DNA of 64,000 nt. Origin: UQRS01 sp050946935. Lineage in GTDB: Bacteria > Bacillota > Clostridia > Oscillospirales > Acutalibacteraceae. This document shows positions 42,465 through 50,892 of the stretch, piece after piece. Under the pieces are notes generated by a model. The model did not search any database. It worked only from the letters and a program-made list of their open reading frames with translations, and was not told the DNA's origin. Each line of letters starts with the position of its first letter. Position 1 is the first letter of the stretch. A program made the translations under genes and the position numbers. The stretch spans positions 1 to 64,000 of the forward strand of contig JBMNVR010000005.1 of assembly GCA_050946935.1 (NCBI GenBank), read 5' to 3'.

Positions 42465-43463
42465 TTATTTAACGGTCACCGGAATGCCCCCCGGGCCGAG
42501 ACCGGAGGTGCAGACAACCTCCCCCGACGTGGTGACCAGCAGCGCTTCGGCGTCCGGCAGGGACTCAATCAGGGCGAGCGCCCCCTCCCGTCCATAGAGA
42601 AAACAAACGGTCGAAAGGACGTCAGCCGTCTCCCCATCCGGACAGATCACGGTGGCCGAAGCAAGGTCACTTTCGGCCGGATAGCCGGTTGTCGGGTCCA
42701 GAATATGGTGATAGGTTTTTCCGCTTTCGGTAAAGCACCGCTCATACCCGCCGGAGGTGGAGACCGCCATGTCCCGCACCTCCACCACCGCGGCAAGCGC
42801 TGCGGTGTTCTGCGGATTCTTGACCCCGACGGTGAAGGCGTCGCGGCCCGGCCTTCCCCCAATGCAGAGAATATTTCCCCCAAGGTCGATCAGGCCGGCG
42901 GACACTCCGTTTTCCATCAGGTTTTCGCGCAGCCGATCGCCGATATACCCCTTTGCGATCCCACCGAGGTCAACGGCCGCCCCGTCCCGGAGCGAAACGC
43001 CGTCCTCAGCCAGGACAAGCTTTTCATATCCCACCCGCGCCAGAGCCGACGCGATCTCCTTTTCTGACGGCAGCCGGCCGCCGCTGCCGAAATCCCAAAG
43101 GTCGGAAAGCGGCGCGACAGTGGGGTCGAACCGGCCGCCGGTCTTCTCCGCCCAGGCACGGGCGGTGCGCAGAACCGCCTCCAGCTCGGAATCGAGCGCA
43201 ACCGACGCGCCGCTCGCCCGATTCAGCGCATACAGCGCGCTGTCCGGATCTGTGCGGCTGAACAGTACCTCATATTCCGCGCAAAGGGCAAAGGCGCTGT
43301 CCAGCGCCGCCTCTCCCCCGCCGTTATAGAGGGTCAGGGTCACGACGGTGTTGAAGTAATAGCCGGTGCGGCTGCAGGTCGGCATCCCAGATTTGCACCC
43401 GGCGAATGACAGGCAGAGCACAACCAGCAGCACAAGCAGCGTTTTGAAAAACTTTGGTTTCAT
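42465..43463 (-). CDS. apbE: FAD:protein FMN transferase ApbE, lipoprotein
   Basis: 332 residues with a lipoprotein signal (Cys in LSFAGCK, about residue 23). The ApbE fold shows YFNTVVTLTLY, AVDLGGIAKGYIGDRL (FAD/metal site), SAGLIDLGGNILCIGG and the end KTYHHILDPTTGYPAESDLASATV. It attaches FMN to Thr/Ser of extracytoplasmic flavoproteins. It is divergent from a NusG-II/Gx gene pair that often accompanies ApbE. No FMN-binding-domain target is present in the window. Confidence 0.95.
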   Translation of the reverse strand: MKPKFFKTLLVLLVVLCLSFAGCKSGMPTCSRTGYYFNTVVTLTLYNGGGEAALDSAFALCAEYEVLFSRTDPDSALYALNRASGASVALDSELEAVLRTARAWAEKTGGRFDPTVAPLSDLWDFGSGGRLPSEKEIASALARVGYEKLVLAEDGVSLRDGAAVDLGGIAKGYIGDRLRENLMENGVSAGLIDLGGNILCIGGRPGRDAFTVGVKNPQNTAALAAVVEVRDMAVSTSGGYERCFTESGKTYHHILDPTTGYPAESDLASATVICPDGETADVLSTVCFLYGREGALALIESLPDAEALLVTTSGEVVCTSGLGPGGIPVTVK

Positions 43464-43541
43464 AGAACAAGCCTCAATTCACGCGACTGTAAAAAATACC
43501 CGCCGCAGAGATTCCTTCTTTTGAGCCGCGATGTATATTGT

Positions 43542-43571
43542 ATTATACAAAACCGTCCTCCTGACTGTCAA
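43542..43571 (-). promoter_or_regulatory. Promoter of apbE
   Basis: Minus strand: TTGACA (43571-43566), 18-base spacer, TATAAT (43547-43542). Confidence 0.8.
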
Positions 43572-43587
43572 CCATCCGGACGTCGGC

Positions 43588-43616
43588 TTGCCATCCACGC
43601 GCGGCCGATGTATAAT
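43588..43616 (+). promoter_or_regulatory. Promoter of the NusG-II / Gx genes
   Basis: TTGCCA (43588-43593), 17-base spacer, TATAAT (43611-43616). The -35 boxes of this promoter and of the apbE promoter are only 16 bases apart, so one factor could control both. Confidence 0.75.
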
Positions 43617-43733
43617 AGGAAAAAGCCGTAAGGCATTCCCGGTACGCTCTATGCAGCGAGGTGGTCGGATTCTTCCGCCACCGCGGCCGAAGCACAGAAT
43701 CATCCTGCATAGTAAAAAAAGAGGAGGCGCGCC

Positions 43734-44108
43734 ATGTCCACCCTGAAAACTCGAATTAAAATAAAAAAGGCCGATCTCCTCCTGCTGGGCGGCATCCTGC
43801 TGTTTTGCGCAGTCGGACTGCTGCTCTATCGCCGGACGGGTACGCCCGGCCGCACCGTCCGGGTCGAGGCGGACGGCCGGTTGTACGGCCGGTGGAGTCT
43901 GTCGGAGGATGCCGAAATCGACATCGGCGGCCACAACCTCCTGCGTATCGAGGGGGGAGAGGTTGTAATGCAATCCGCCGATTGTCCCGACGGTCTTTGC
44001 GTCGCACAGCCGCCCATCTCCGCCGCCGGGCAGAGCATCGTCTGCCTGCCCAACCGGGTGGTCGCCACGGTCGAGGGCAAGCCGGAAACCGACGCTGTCG
44101 CCGGATAG
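43734..44108 (+). CDS. NusG domain II-containing membrane-anchored protein
   Basis: 124 residues. One N-terminal membrane helix (about 14-32) is followed by a NusG-II-type beta domain outside. It has the characteristic SADCPDGLCV and GQSIVCLPNRVVA segments with two nearby Cys. These proteins are not transcription factors. They recur with Gx-family proteins and ApbE in Firmicutes, and have been proposed to act in flavin-dependent extracellular redox pathways. A strong GGAGG precedes the ATG. Confidence 0.88.
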   Translation: MSTLKTRIKIKKADLLLLGGILLFCAVGLLLYRRTGTPGRTVRVEADGRLYGRWSLSEDAEIDIGGHNLLRIEGGEVVMQSADCPDGLCVAQPPISAAGQSIVCLPNRVVATVEGKPETDAVAG

Positions 44109-44300
44109 CGGGAACCTCCGGAAGACGGAGGCTCCCTTCGAAACGCGAAAGAACATATGAAAATCCGACCTTCCTGTTCGGGAGACCCGCTCGCCGCAAA
44201 GGAAGAAAACCAATTTTCCCGTTACCCGCATATCATATTTTGTGCCGGACAGTTTCCCCTTGGCCGGAACGATGATCCTAAAACGCACGGAGGAGTCAAA

Positions 44301-44795
44301 ATGGCAAAAAAAACCGCCTATACCGGCGTGATGCTGGCGCTGGCCATGATCTTCGGATATATCGAAAGCCTTTTGCCGCTCCCCGCACCGGTGCCCGGCA
44401 TCAAGCTGGGGCTGGCCAACCTGATTGTCCTTCTTTTGCTCTACCGGGACGGAGCGGGCGTGGCGCTGAGCGTTAATCTTGCCCGGATTTTTCTCACCGC
44501 CCTGCTGTTCGGCAACCTGCAAAGCGGACTGTTCAGCCTGTGCGGTGGACTGCTCAGTTTCGGCGTCATGCTGGTTGCGCAGAAAATCAGGTTTCTCGGC
44601 GTCACGGGGGTCAGCCTGTGCGGCGGGACAGCCCACATGATCGGACAGCTTCTTGCAGCGGCCGTTGTGCTGCAAAGCGGCGGGCTGCTTTATTACGTTC
44701 CTTTCCTGATCGCGGCGGGAGCCGTTTCGGGCTTTCTGATTGGGCTTCTGGCCCGCCTTCTCCTCCCGCGGATGGAGGGCTGGCGGCTATACTGA
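44301..44795 (+). CDS. Gx transporter family membrane protein (heptaprenyl diphosphate synthase component I-like)
   Basis: 164 residues, four to five helices. Family features are YTGVMLALAMIFGYIESLLP, PGIKLGLANLIVLLLLYRDG and LSFGVMLVAQ. The name comes from an old link to component I of heptaprenyl diphosphate synthase, but such proteins look like small S-component-type membrane carriers. ATG 44301 has a GGAGGAG site. A shared transcript with the NusG-II gene is likely. Confidence 0.85.
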   Translation: MAKKTAYTGVMLALAMIFGYIESLLPLPAPVPGIKLGLANLIVLLLLYRDGAGVALSVNLARIFLTALLFGNLQSGLFSLCGGLLSFGVMLVAQKIRFLGVTGVSLCGGTAHMIGQLLAAAVVLQSGGLLYYVPFLIAAGAVSGFLIGLLARLLLPRMEGWRLY

Positions 44796-44829
44796 GTCCC
44801 ACATTTCACACGAACGGGAGGATTGTCTC

Positions 44830-45582
44830 ATGCCGGTCGGCTGGAATCCCTGGCACGGATGCAAAAAATGCAGCGATGGTTGCGCCAACTGCTATGTCTA
44901 CCGCATCGACAGTGCGCACGGCCGCAACGCGGCACAGATCAAGCGCAATGCGGATTTTGATCTGCCTATCCGAAAAAAGCGGGACGGCAGCTATAAAATC
45001 CCGGCGGGAGAGACGATCTACACCTGCTTCAGCTCAGATTTTCTGCTCGAAACGGCCGATCCCTGGCGGGAGGAGGCCTGGCGGCAGATGCGCGAACGGC
45101 GGGATCTGCACTTTCTGTTTTTTACCAAACGAATCGAACGGCTGGCCGGCCTTCTGCCTGAGGATTGGGAAGATGGATATGAGAACGTGACCATCGGCTG
45201 CTCCTGTGAAAACCAGAAAATGGCCGACCGCCGTTTACCGGTTTTTCTCCGGCTTCCGATCCGGCGCCGGCTGATCGTCTGCTCTCCGCTGATCGGGGAG
45301 ATGGATCTCTCCCCTTACCTCTCCCCCACGGTCGCGCAGGTCACCGTAGGCGGAGAATCGGGCAGCCGCGCGCGGGTCTGCGACTTTAACTGGGTTCTAA
45401 AAATTCGGGACGCCTGCAAAGCAGCCGGCGTCGGATTTCACTACCAGCAAACCGGTGCAAAGCTTCTCAAGGACGGGCGGCTGTACCATATCGAGCGCCG
45501 CTTTCAGCACGCCCAGGCGCGCAAAGCCGGCCTTGATTTTTCTCCGCCGGGAGAAGGAATGTATTCTTCCGGCTGTGAATAG
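44830..45582 (+). CDS. DUF5131 protein (phage Gp37/Gp68-like, radical SAM-like)
   Basis: 250 residues. The N-terminus WNPWHGCKKCSDGCANCYVYR holds a CX2CX3CX2C set, of which the last three Cys have the radical SAM spacing. TCFSSDF, FLFFTKRIERL, IGCSCENQKMADRRLP and VTVGGESGSRAR are family motifs. Relatives occur in phages and mobile DNA; the reaction is unknown. GGGAGGA precedes the ATG by 8 bases. It may be co-transcribed with the upstream genes (34-base gap), though the functions look unrelated. Confidence 0.85.
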   Translation: MPVGWNPWHGCKKCSDGCANCYVYRIDSAHGRNAAQIKRNADFDLPIRKKRDGSYKIPAGETIYTCFSSDFLLETADPWREEAWRQMRERRDLHFLFFTKRIERLAGLLPEDWEDGYENVTIGCSCENQKMADRRLPVFLRLPIRRRLIVCSPLIGEMDLSPYLSPTVAQVTVGGESGSRARVCDFNWVLKIRDACKAAGVGFHYQQTGAKLLKDGRLYHIERRFQHAQARKAGLDFSPPGEGMYSSGCE

Positions 45583-45637
45583 AGAATGCAAAACAGCCAA
45601 AAAATCTTTAAAATTTGCTTAATTTGCAAAATTTCCA

Positions 45638-45666
45638 CTTTACAGAACCGCCGGTTTCGTGGATAA
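45638..45666 (+). promoter_or_regulatory. Promoter of pyrE
   Basis: TTTACA, 17-base spacer, GATAAT, about 55 bases before the pyrE start. The preceding 50 bases are AT-rich. No PyrR-type leader is apparent. Confidence 0.55.
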
Positions 45667-45720
45667 TAAGAATGGCTGATTTTGTTTACCATTAAAAAAC
45701 AGGAGGATTTGTGGGAAACC

Positions 45721-46395
45721 ATGCAAAATTATAAACTGGAATTTATTGAATTTATGGTCCGTTCCGGCGTACTGACTTTCGGCGATTTTGTTACGAAAAG
45801 CGGGCGCAAAACCCCCTATTTCATCAATACCGGCAATTACAAAACCGGGGAGCAGGCCGCAAATCTCGGGCGGTTTTACGCCGCCTGTATCAAGGCCCAC
45901 TGCGACAAGCTGCCGACAGCACTGTACGGCCCTGCCTACAAGGGCATACCGCTTTGCGTGACCACCTCAATCGCGCTGTTTGAGAAATATGGGGAGGATA
46001 TCCGCTACTGTTTCAACCGCAAGGAGGTCAAGGACCACGGCGAGGGGGGAGCCATCGTCGGCTACAAGCCGCAAAACGGCGACGACATCCTGATTATCGA
46101 GGATGTCATCACAGCCGGCACCTCGATCAGCGAGTCGGTGCCGCTGCTGAAGGCGGCGGCCGACGTCCGGGTGACCGGTGTGGTCGTGAGCGTCGACCGG
46201 ATGGAGCGTGGCAAAGGCGACTGTTCCGCGCTGGAAGAGGTTCGGGCGCTTTATGGAATCGAGACCTACGCCATCGTCACCGTGCGGGAGATTATCGAGG
46301 CGCTGCACAACCGGCCGGTCGACGGCAAAGTATATATCGACGATGCGGTAAAGGCAAAGATGGAGACCTATCTCGACACCTATGGCGCGAAATAA
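45721..46395 (+). CDS. pyrE: Orotate phosphoribosyltransferase
   Basis: 224 residues. The PRPP motif is DDILIIEDVITAGTSISES (about 122-140). The N-terminal motifs LTFGDFVTKSGRKTPYFINTG and YGPAYKGIPL are those of the longer PyrE type. It makes OMP from orotate and PRPP. ATG 45721 is preferred although AGGAGG is 15 bases away. It stands apart from other pyr genes. Confidence 0.94.
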   Translation: MQNYKLEFIEFMVRSGVLTFGDFVTKSGRKTPYFINTGNYKTGEQAANLGRFYAACIKAHCDKLPTALYGPAYKGIPLCVTTSIALFEKYGEDIRYCFNRKEVKDHGEGGAIVGYKPQNGDDILIIEDVITAGTSISESVPLLKAAADVRVTGVVVSVDRMERGKGDCSALEEVRALYGIETYAIVTVREIIEALHNRPVDGKVYIDDAVKAKMETYLDTYGAK

Positions 46396-46501
46396 GGCCC
46401 TCGGGTCGGCTCGGTTTTGGAACCGGCAGCAAAACATGTGTGAACCCCGATTGGGATAAACGGATTTCTTCCTTGCTGTTTCTATACTTTTTGGGAAAGG
46501 T

Positions 46502-47197
46502 GTGGATACAAAATCTATGATGCAAACGATATTTCGCCGGTCGGCGGCCGCGCTGCTGGCAGCGATTCTGGCCGCATCCTTGATCGGTTGCGGAACGAGC
46601 GGCGTATACCATTATGACGACGCCAAAAAAAGCTATGATAAAAAGTACGAGCCGACCGTGAAAACCCCCCTCGCCCTGACCGAGGATGAGATCACCGCCA
46701 TTAAAACGGCGGCGGCCGACGATTGGAATCAGGAGCAGCTCGTCCTCTACACCAACGAAATGGACGCATACAACGAAGCGGTCATTGCCGATGCGCTGGC
46801 CTCTGCCGCCGATGCGAGCGCCGCGGCCGAGGCTTCTAAAAACGGCAGCGAATATATCTCCGCCTACAAGCCGGCCGAACTGAAAGAGCCGGACGAGCCG
46901 GTGAAAAAGACGGCCGATGACGTCAAGTTCTATGCCTACGGCGGCACATATCAAGGCTACATTGCCGTCAAATACCGGGTCAAGGACAAGGCGGTCGTCA
47001 CCGCCCACCAGCCGGAGAATCTGTCCGAGGATATTATCGGAAACTACAATTTCAGCACATACCCTGACTCTCCCCACATGCGGCTGTACAAAGACGGCGT
47101 TTTTCACACCCTCCGTGAGGTGTATGAAGCCGGCGGAATCTCCGATACGGATTTAAAGGATATCTGGTATTATTTTTACGCGCTGGCGGAACAGTAA
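46502..47197 (+). CDS. Lipoprotein of unknown function
   Basis: 231 residues with a lipoprotein signal whose Cys is in ASLIGCG (about residue 30). The mature part is acidic and Ala/Tyr-rich; a helical stretch (about 60-120, EMDAYNEAVIADALASAADASAAAEASK) is followed by a small domain ending MRLYKDGVFHTLREVYEAGGISDTDLKDI. No family was recognised. The start is uncertain: GTG 46502 has AAAGG too close, and ATG 46517 or 46520 has it rather far. A terminator follows. Confidence 0.7.
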   Translation: MDTKSMMQTIFRRSAAALLAAILAASLIGCGTSGVYHYDDAKKSYDKKYEPTVKTPLALTEDEITAIKTAAADDWNQEQLVLYTNEMDAYNEAVIADALASAADASAAAEASKNGSEYISAYKPAELKEPDEPVKKTADDVKFYAYGGTYQGYIAVKYRVKDKAVVTAHQPENLSEDIIGNYNFSTYPDSPHMRLYKDGVFHTLREVYEAGGISDTDLKDIWYYFYALAEQ

Positions 47198-47210
47198 AGT
47201 CAGAGCGGCG

Positions 47211-47245
47211 CTGCACACCTGCGGGAGACTGCGGGTGTGCTTTTT
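47211..47245 (+). terminator. Terminator of the lipoprotein gene
   Basis: GCACACC (47213-47219) pairs with GGTGTGC (47234-47240), extended by GC/GC; T5 follows. Confidence 0.75.
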
Positions 47246-47340
47246 GCTGCTCTGTCCCTCCGACCGGCCATACGGAGGTATTACGAAGAGAATCGGCTTT
47301 TGAATTTTTGCTTTTATTGCAAAGCCGACCTTTGCTTGCA

Positions 47341-47865
47341 TTACATACCCTTTAACATGCGTATGCGCTCCTTATAATCCGGCAGATGCCGTGCCACCAA
47401 CGCATAAAAATCCGGCCCATGGTCTTTATGTAAGATGTGTGCCAGTTCATGCACGACAACATAGTCAATCGCCGCCGACGGATAGCACATTAAGTACAGC
47501 GAAAAACAAAGGGCGTTTTTTGCGCTGCAGCTTCCAAACCGGCGGCGGGCGGCCGTAATCCGCACACCCGCCGGTTGCACACCCATCTGATCCGCAAACC
47601 AGTCCACCCGTTGTGGAATATATGTCTCCGCGCGCCGACGCAGGGCCTCAATCTCGGCCGATTCCAGGCCGCGGCGTGGGTCCACACGGTTTTTAAACTT
47701 TTCCTTTTGCCGCTCGATCCAATCCGCACGCGCATCGGCAAAACGAATGGCGGTGCTGTCCGCGACCCCGTTCGGGCAGCGCAGAACCACCGAAAGATCC
47801 TCCCGCACTTCGATTGCGAGGCTTTTGCGTGATGAATGCACAATTCTATAAGGTATTTCGGACAT
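47341..47865 (-). CDS. YgjP-type (M48-like) metal-dependent hydrolase
   Basis: 174 residues. The zinc motif is HELAHILHKDHGPDFY (about 139-154), preceded by RRRFGSCSAKNALCFSLYLMCYP, which is the family hallmark. The N-terminus has RIVHSSRKSLAIEVREDLSVVLRCP. Members are predicted peptidases without known substrates; no signal peptide. It has no obvious operon partner. Confidence 0.9.
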   Translation of the reverse strand: MSEIPYRIVHSSRKSLAIEVREDLSVVLRCPNGVADSTAIRFADARADWIERQKEKFKNRVDPRRGLESAEIEALRRRAETYIPQRVDWFADQMGVQPAGVRITAARRRFGSCSAKNALCFSLYLMCYPSAAIDYVVVHELAHILHKDHGPDFYALVARHLPDYKERIRMLKGM

Positions 47866-47931
47866 GCAAAACGCCTTCCTCTCTCAAAATTTAAAAAAAT
47901 GGACAAAATCCAGATTCATATAGCCATTTTC

Positions 47932-47940
47932 TGATATAAT
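47932..47940 (+). promoter_or_regulatory. Extended -10 element upstream of an AraC gene
   Basis: TGATATAAT gives a TGn-TATAAT extended -10. No good -35 is present, which suggests activator dependence. The start codon is about 90 bases on. Confidence 0.4.
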
Positions 47941-48027
47941 ATATTCTCCGGCTTGCGGCTTTTTCAAAAGAAAAGTAGAATAGCGATACGTAACTTTAAT
48001 AATCTTGCGGGGAGGATGCATACAAAG

Positions 48028-48900
48028 ATGGAACGATTTCGGGAGGACTATCAGCCAAACTGGAGCGAAGACTCAGTACGGATGATGCACACGCCCAGCA
48101 AACTGGCCAAAAACGCCCTGTTTTATATGCAGGAGGTCGGAAATTTCTCCACCCATCCGGGCTATTATACCGAACGGTCACACATGAACTCTTTCCTTAT
48201 GCTGTACACGACCGACGGAGCCGGCTGCTTACATTATGCCGGACGGAAATACGATTTGCTTCCCGGAACCCTAATGTGGATTGATTGTATGCTGCCGCAT
48301 CGGTATGAAATCAAGGGGACAGTCTGGGATTTTATCTGGCTTCATTTCAACGGCGCCACCAGCCGGGAATATTATAAAGAATTTGCCCGGAAAAATCCTC
48401 CGGTGGTTCAGTTGCCCGCCTACACGCTGCTGCCCAACTGCATCAAATCCCTGATCGTCGCCGGAAAGCAACCTTCTTACAAGTCGGAAATCCTGTCTTC
48501 CCGCCTGATTGTCAATGCGATGACCGAGCTGCTCTGTCTTGATCCCGAACCGAAGGAAACGCCGGTCGAGATTCCGGATCTGATCAGCAATGTGGCCCGG
48601 TATATTGAAAACCGGTTCAATGAACCCATCGTCCTGGACACCCTCTCCACGCATTTTTCACTAAGCAAGTTTCACCTGGCGCGGGAGTTCAAACGCTATA
48701 TCGGTTTCGCCCCGGGCGAGTATCTGATCCTTTGTCGCATTAACGAAGCCAAAAACCTGCTCAAAAATACCGATATGCCGGTGCGGGATATCGCCAAAGC
48801 AGTCGGGGTGGAGAACGAAAGCCATTTTTCCAATCTTTTTCGCCGGAAAATGGACATGACGCCCCGCCAGTTCCGGAAAATGTGGAAAAACCGAACCTGA
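48028..48900 (+). CDS. AraC family regulator
   Basis: 290 residues. The N-terminal cupin-type sensor (about 35-110: SHMNSFLMLYTTDGAGCLHYAGRKY, MLPHRYEI) leads to a C-terminal double helix-turn-helix (DTLSTHFSLSKFHLAREFKRYIG; VRDIAKAVGVENESHFSNLFRRKM). It is of the sugar-responsive type. ATG 48028 has GGGGAGG at an acceptable distance. No sugar genes are directly beside it, so the target is unknown. Confidence 0.9.
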   Translation: MERFREDYQPNWSEDSVRMMHTPSKLAKNALFYMQEVGNFSTHPGYYTERSHMNSFLMLYTTDGAGCLHYAGRKYDLLPGTLMWIDCMLPHRYEIKGTVWDFIWLHFNGATSREYYKEFARKNPPVVQLPAYTLLPNCIKSLIVAGKQPSYKSEILSSRLIVNAMTELLCLDPEPKETPVEIPDLISNVARYIENRFNEPIVLDTLSTHFSLSKFHLAREFKRYIGFAPGEYLILCRINEAKNLLKNTDMPVRDIAKAVGVENESHFSNLFRRKMDMTPRQFRKMWKNRT

Positions 48901-48907
48901 CAAATAT

Positions 48908-49570
48908 TCAGATCACCTTGGCGCCGTTGGCTCTGACGCTGAATTTCATCCCCAGCACCTCGGCTGCGCGGCGGCACATCAGCATCCGGTCAAGAAAAAT
49001 TTCAAAGTAATCGAGCATGGTGCACATCTCCTCATCCAGCTCGATATCGAGGGTAATCACCCGCCCTTGGGTATCAATCCGCAAAGCGGAGGTTTTGGCG
49101 GCGTAATTGACCCGATCATGCATATCAAAAGTCGCAATCACCCGGTTGCGTACCCGGTTGCGGCGGACGTCAGTCTTATCCGCGATAATCAATGCGGCCG
49201 AAACGGGATTGTACGCGCTTCCGGTTCCCTCGTCGTGATTGCCGATTGCGGCGATAACCTCAGCAATGTCGGCCGGATCCATCCCCAGCCCGTTCAGAAT
49301 CTGAAAAGCCATGAGCGCACCGGTGTGGGCGTGGTCGGCGCGATTGACGCTGTTGCCCATATCGTGCATGTAACCGGCGATTTTCACCAGTTCTACCCGG
49401 TGATGATCCAGTCCCAACTGCGAAAGGATGCGGCCGGCCGTTTCAGCAACCTTCACGGCGTGAGCTTTGGAATGCTCCGTAAAGCCGAGAGCGCCGAGCA
49501 CTTCGTTCCCCTTGTCGATATAGGCGGCCACGGCCGGATTTTCCCGAATTTGTTCATATGTGATCTGCAT
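48908..49570 (-). CDS. HD-domain phosphohydrolase
   Basis: 220 residues. Metal ligands are seen in HSKAHAVKV (about 34), YMHDMGN (the HD pair, about 67), HAHTG and GNHDEG. The C-terminal part (about 150-220) has a beta segment, RVITLDIELDEEMCTMLDYFEIFLDRM. Such stand-alone HD enzymes act on nucleotides or phosphate esters; the substrate is not known. It is convergent with the AraC gene, only 7 bases apart, with no terminator visible between them. Confidence 0.88.
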   Translation of the reverse strand: MQITYEQIRENPAVAAYIDKGNEVLGALGFTEHSKAHAVKVAETAGRILSQLGLDHHRVELVKIAGYMHDMGNSVNRADHAHTGALMAFQILNGLGMDPADIAEVIAAIGNHDEGTGSAYNPVSAALIIADKTDVRRNRVRNRVIATFDMHDRVNYAAKTSALRIDTQGRVITLDIELDEEMCTMLDYFEIFLDRMLMCRRAAEVLGMKFSVRANGAKVI

Positions 49571-49656
49571 TTTTCTGGCTGTTCCTTTCTGCCAAACGGC
49601 AAGGTGTTTTACGCGGCGGCGTACCACGACGCCTTTATACAATCGAATTTGTTTTT

Positions 49657-49685
49657 ATTGTATCCCGCCGGGCACAAAAGCGCAA
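49657..49685 (-). promoter_or_regulatory. Promoter of the HD-domain gene
   Basis: Minus strand: TTGCGC (49685-49680), 17-base spacer, TACAAT (49662-49657). Confidence 0.6.
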
Positions 49686-49743
49686 GACGGCAATTGTAAA
49701 ATCCTCCCAATGATATTTTTACCCTTCTGGCAGGTGAATACTG

Positions 49744-50748
49744 ATGAAATACTACGGCACGGGACTTTTTTCCGACGGACAAAAGATCGCTCTGAACACC
49801 CGCTATCTTTCCCCGGAAGGAGAGATGGATGACGGTCTTTCCGACGATTGCTTCCGCCTTTTTGATTATGACATCAACATTGGAATTTTAAGCATCCACG
49901 TCATTGATCTTTTAAAAGTCCGCCCAAATCGCACCTGGCATGTAGAGGAGCATTTTCACCCCTCCTATGAGCTGCACATCATTCCCTACGGAAAGGGGAT
50001 CATCACTCTTGACGGGACCTCCTTCCCGGTCGGGCCGGGGCAGTTTTACCTCACCGGCCCGTATGTAAAACACGAACAGCGTTCTGACCCGGACGATCCG
50101 ATGGCAGAATATTGCCTTCAATTCGATATTAAACTTCCGACAGACGGAGCGTCTGGAGCACCGGGTTATCAGGCCGAGCTGAACACCTACCGCAGCATTC
50201 TGGGCACCAGCTACCCCCGACCGTTTGAGGACAGATACAGGGTTTTTACCGCGTTTGAGGAGATTTTCACCGAAGTGGAAAAGGCGGACATCGCCTATGC
50301 ACTCAAGGTGCAGACCCTGGTAACCGATATTCTGATCGGGGTGATGCGCACCGTCTCCAGCGCGGTAGAGAACGGCCGCGCCGCCGTTTTGCCGGTGCCG
50401 GATGAGCGATCCGGCCGCATGGCAGTCATTCAAAATTTTATCGCGTCCAATTACGCCCGCAAAATCTCCATCCGCGATTTACAGGGCATCCTCTTTCTCA
50501 GCGCCAAGCAGATCGACCGAATTCTGCAAAAGGAGTGCGGCATGACCTTCCACGCCTGCCTGCTGCGGCAGCGGTACACCGCGGCGAAAGAGCTAATCGC
50601 CTGCACCTCCCTTTCCCTGCACGAGATCGCGCTGCGCACCGGTCTTTCCGGAGAGGGACATCTGCACAAGGTGTTTCACAAGTTTGACCCGCATTCTCCC
50701 GGATTCTACCGCAAAAGGCCGGGGCACGCAAATCGCGGTACCCTTTAA
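49744..50748 (+). CDS. AraC family regulator
   Basis: 334 residues. A cupin sensor (about 55-110: WHVEEHFHPSYELHIIPYGKGIITLDG) and C-terminal helix-turn-helix motifs (ISIRDLQGILFLSAKQIDRILQKECG; LHEIALRTGLSGEGHLHKVFHKF). It is followed by a bidirectional terminator and faces a thioredoxin-reductase-like gene. The ligand is unknown. Confidence 0.9.
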   Translation: MKYYGTGLFSDGQKIALNTRYLSPEGEMDDGLSDDCFRLFDYDINIGILSIHVIDLLKVRPNRTWHVEEHFHPSYELHIIPYGKGIITLDGTSFPVGPGQFYLTGPYVKHEQRSDPDDPMAEYCLQFDIKLPTDGASGAPGYQAELNTYRSILGTSYPRPFEDRYRVFTAFEEIFTEVEKADIAYALKVQTLVTDILIGVMRTVSSAVENGRAAVLPVPDERSGRMAVIQNFIASNYARKISIRDLQGILFLSAKQIDRILQKECGMTFHACLLRQRYTAAKELIACTSLSLHEIALRTGLSGEGHLHKVFHKFDPHSPGFYRKRPGHANRGTL

Positions 50749-50778
50749 ACCCGCCGTTCTTCTCGCATACCGAAACGC

Positions 50779-50828
50779 ACAAACGCCCGCCCCGCTGCAT
50801 TTTTCAGCAGCCGGCGGGCGTTTCTTTA
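50779..50828. terminator. Bidirectional terminator between AraC and the reductase gene
   Basis: AAACGCCCGCC with GGCGGGCGTTT forms the outer stem, and GCTGC/GCAGC an inner stem. T-rich DNA follows on the plus strand. Confidence 0.8.
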
Positions 50829-50892
50829 TCGAATCGTTTACGACCGCGGGACTCCGCTCCAATCGGGCACAATCGAAAGAGCCGGCAGATCG

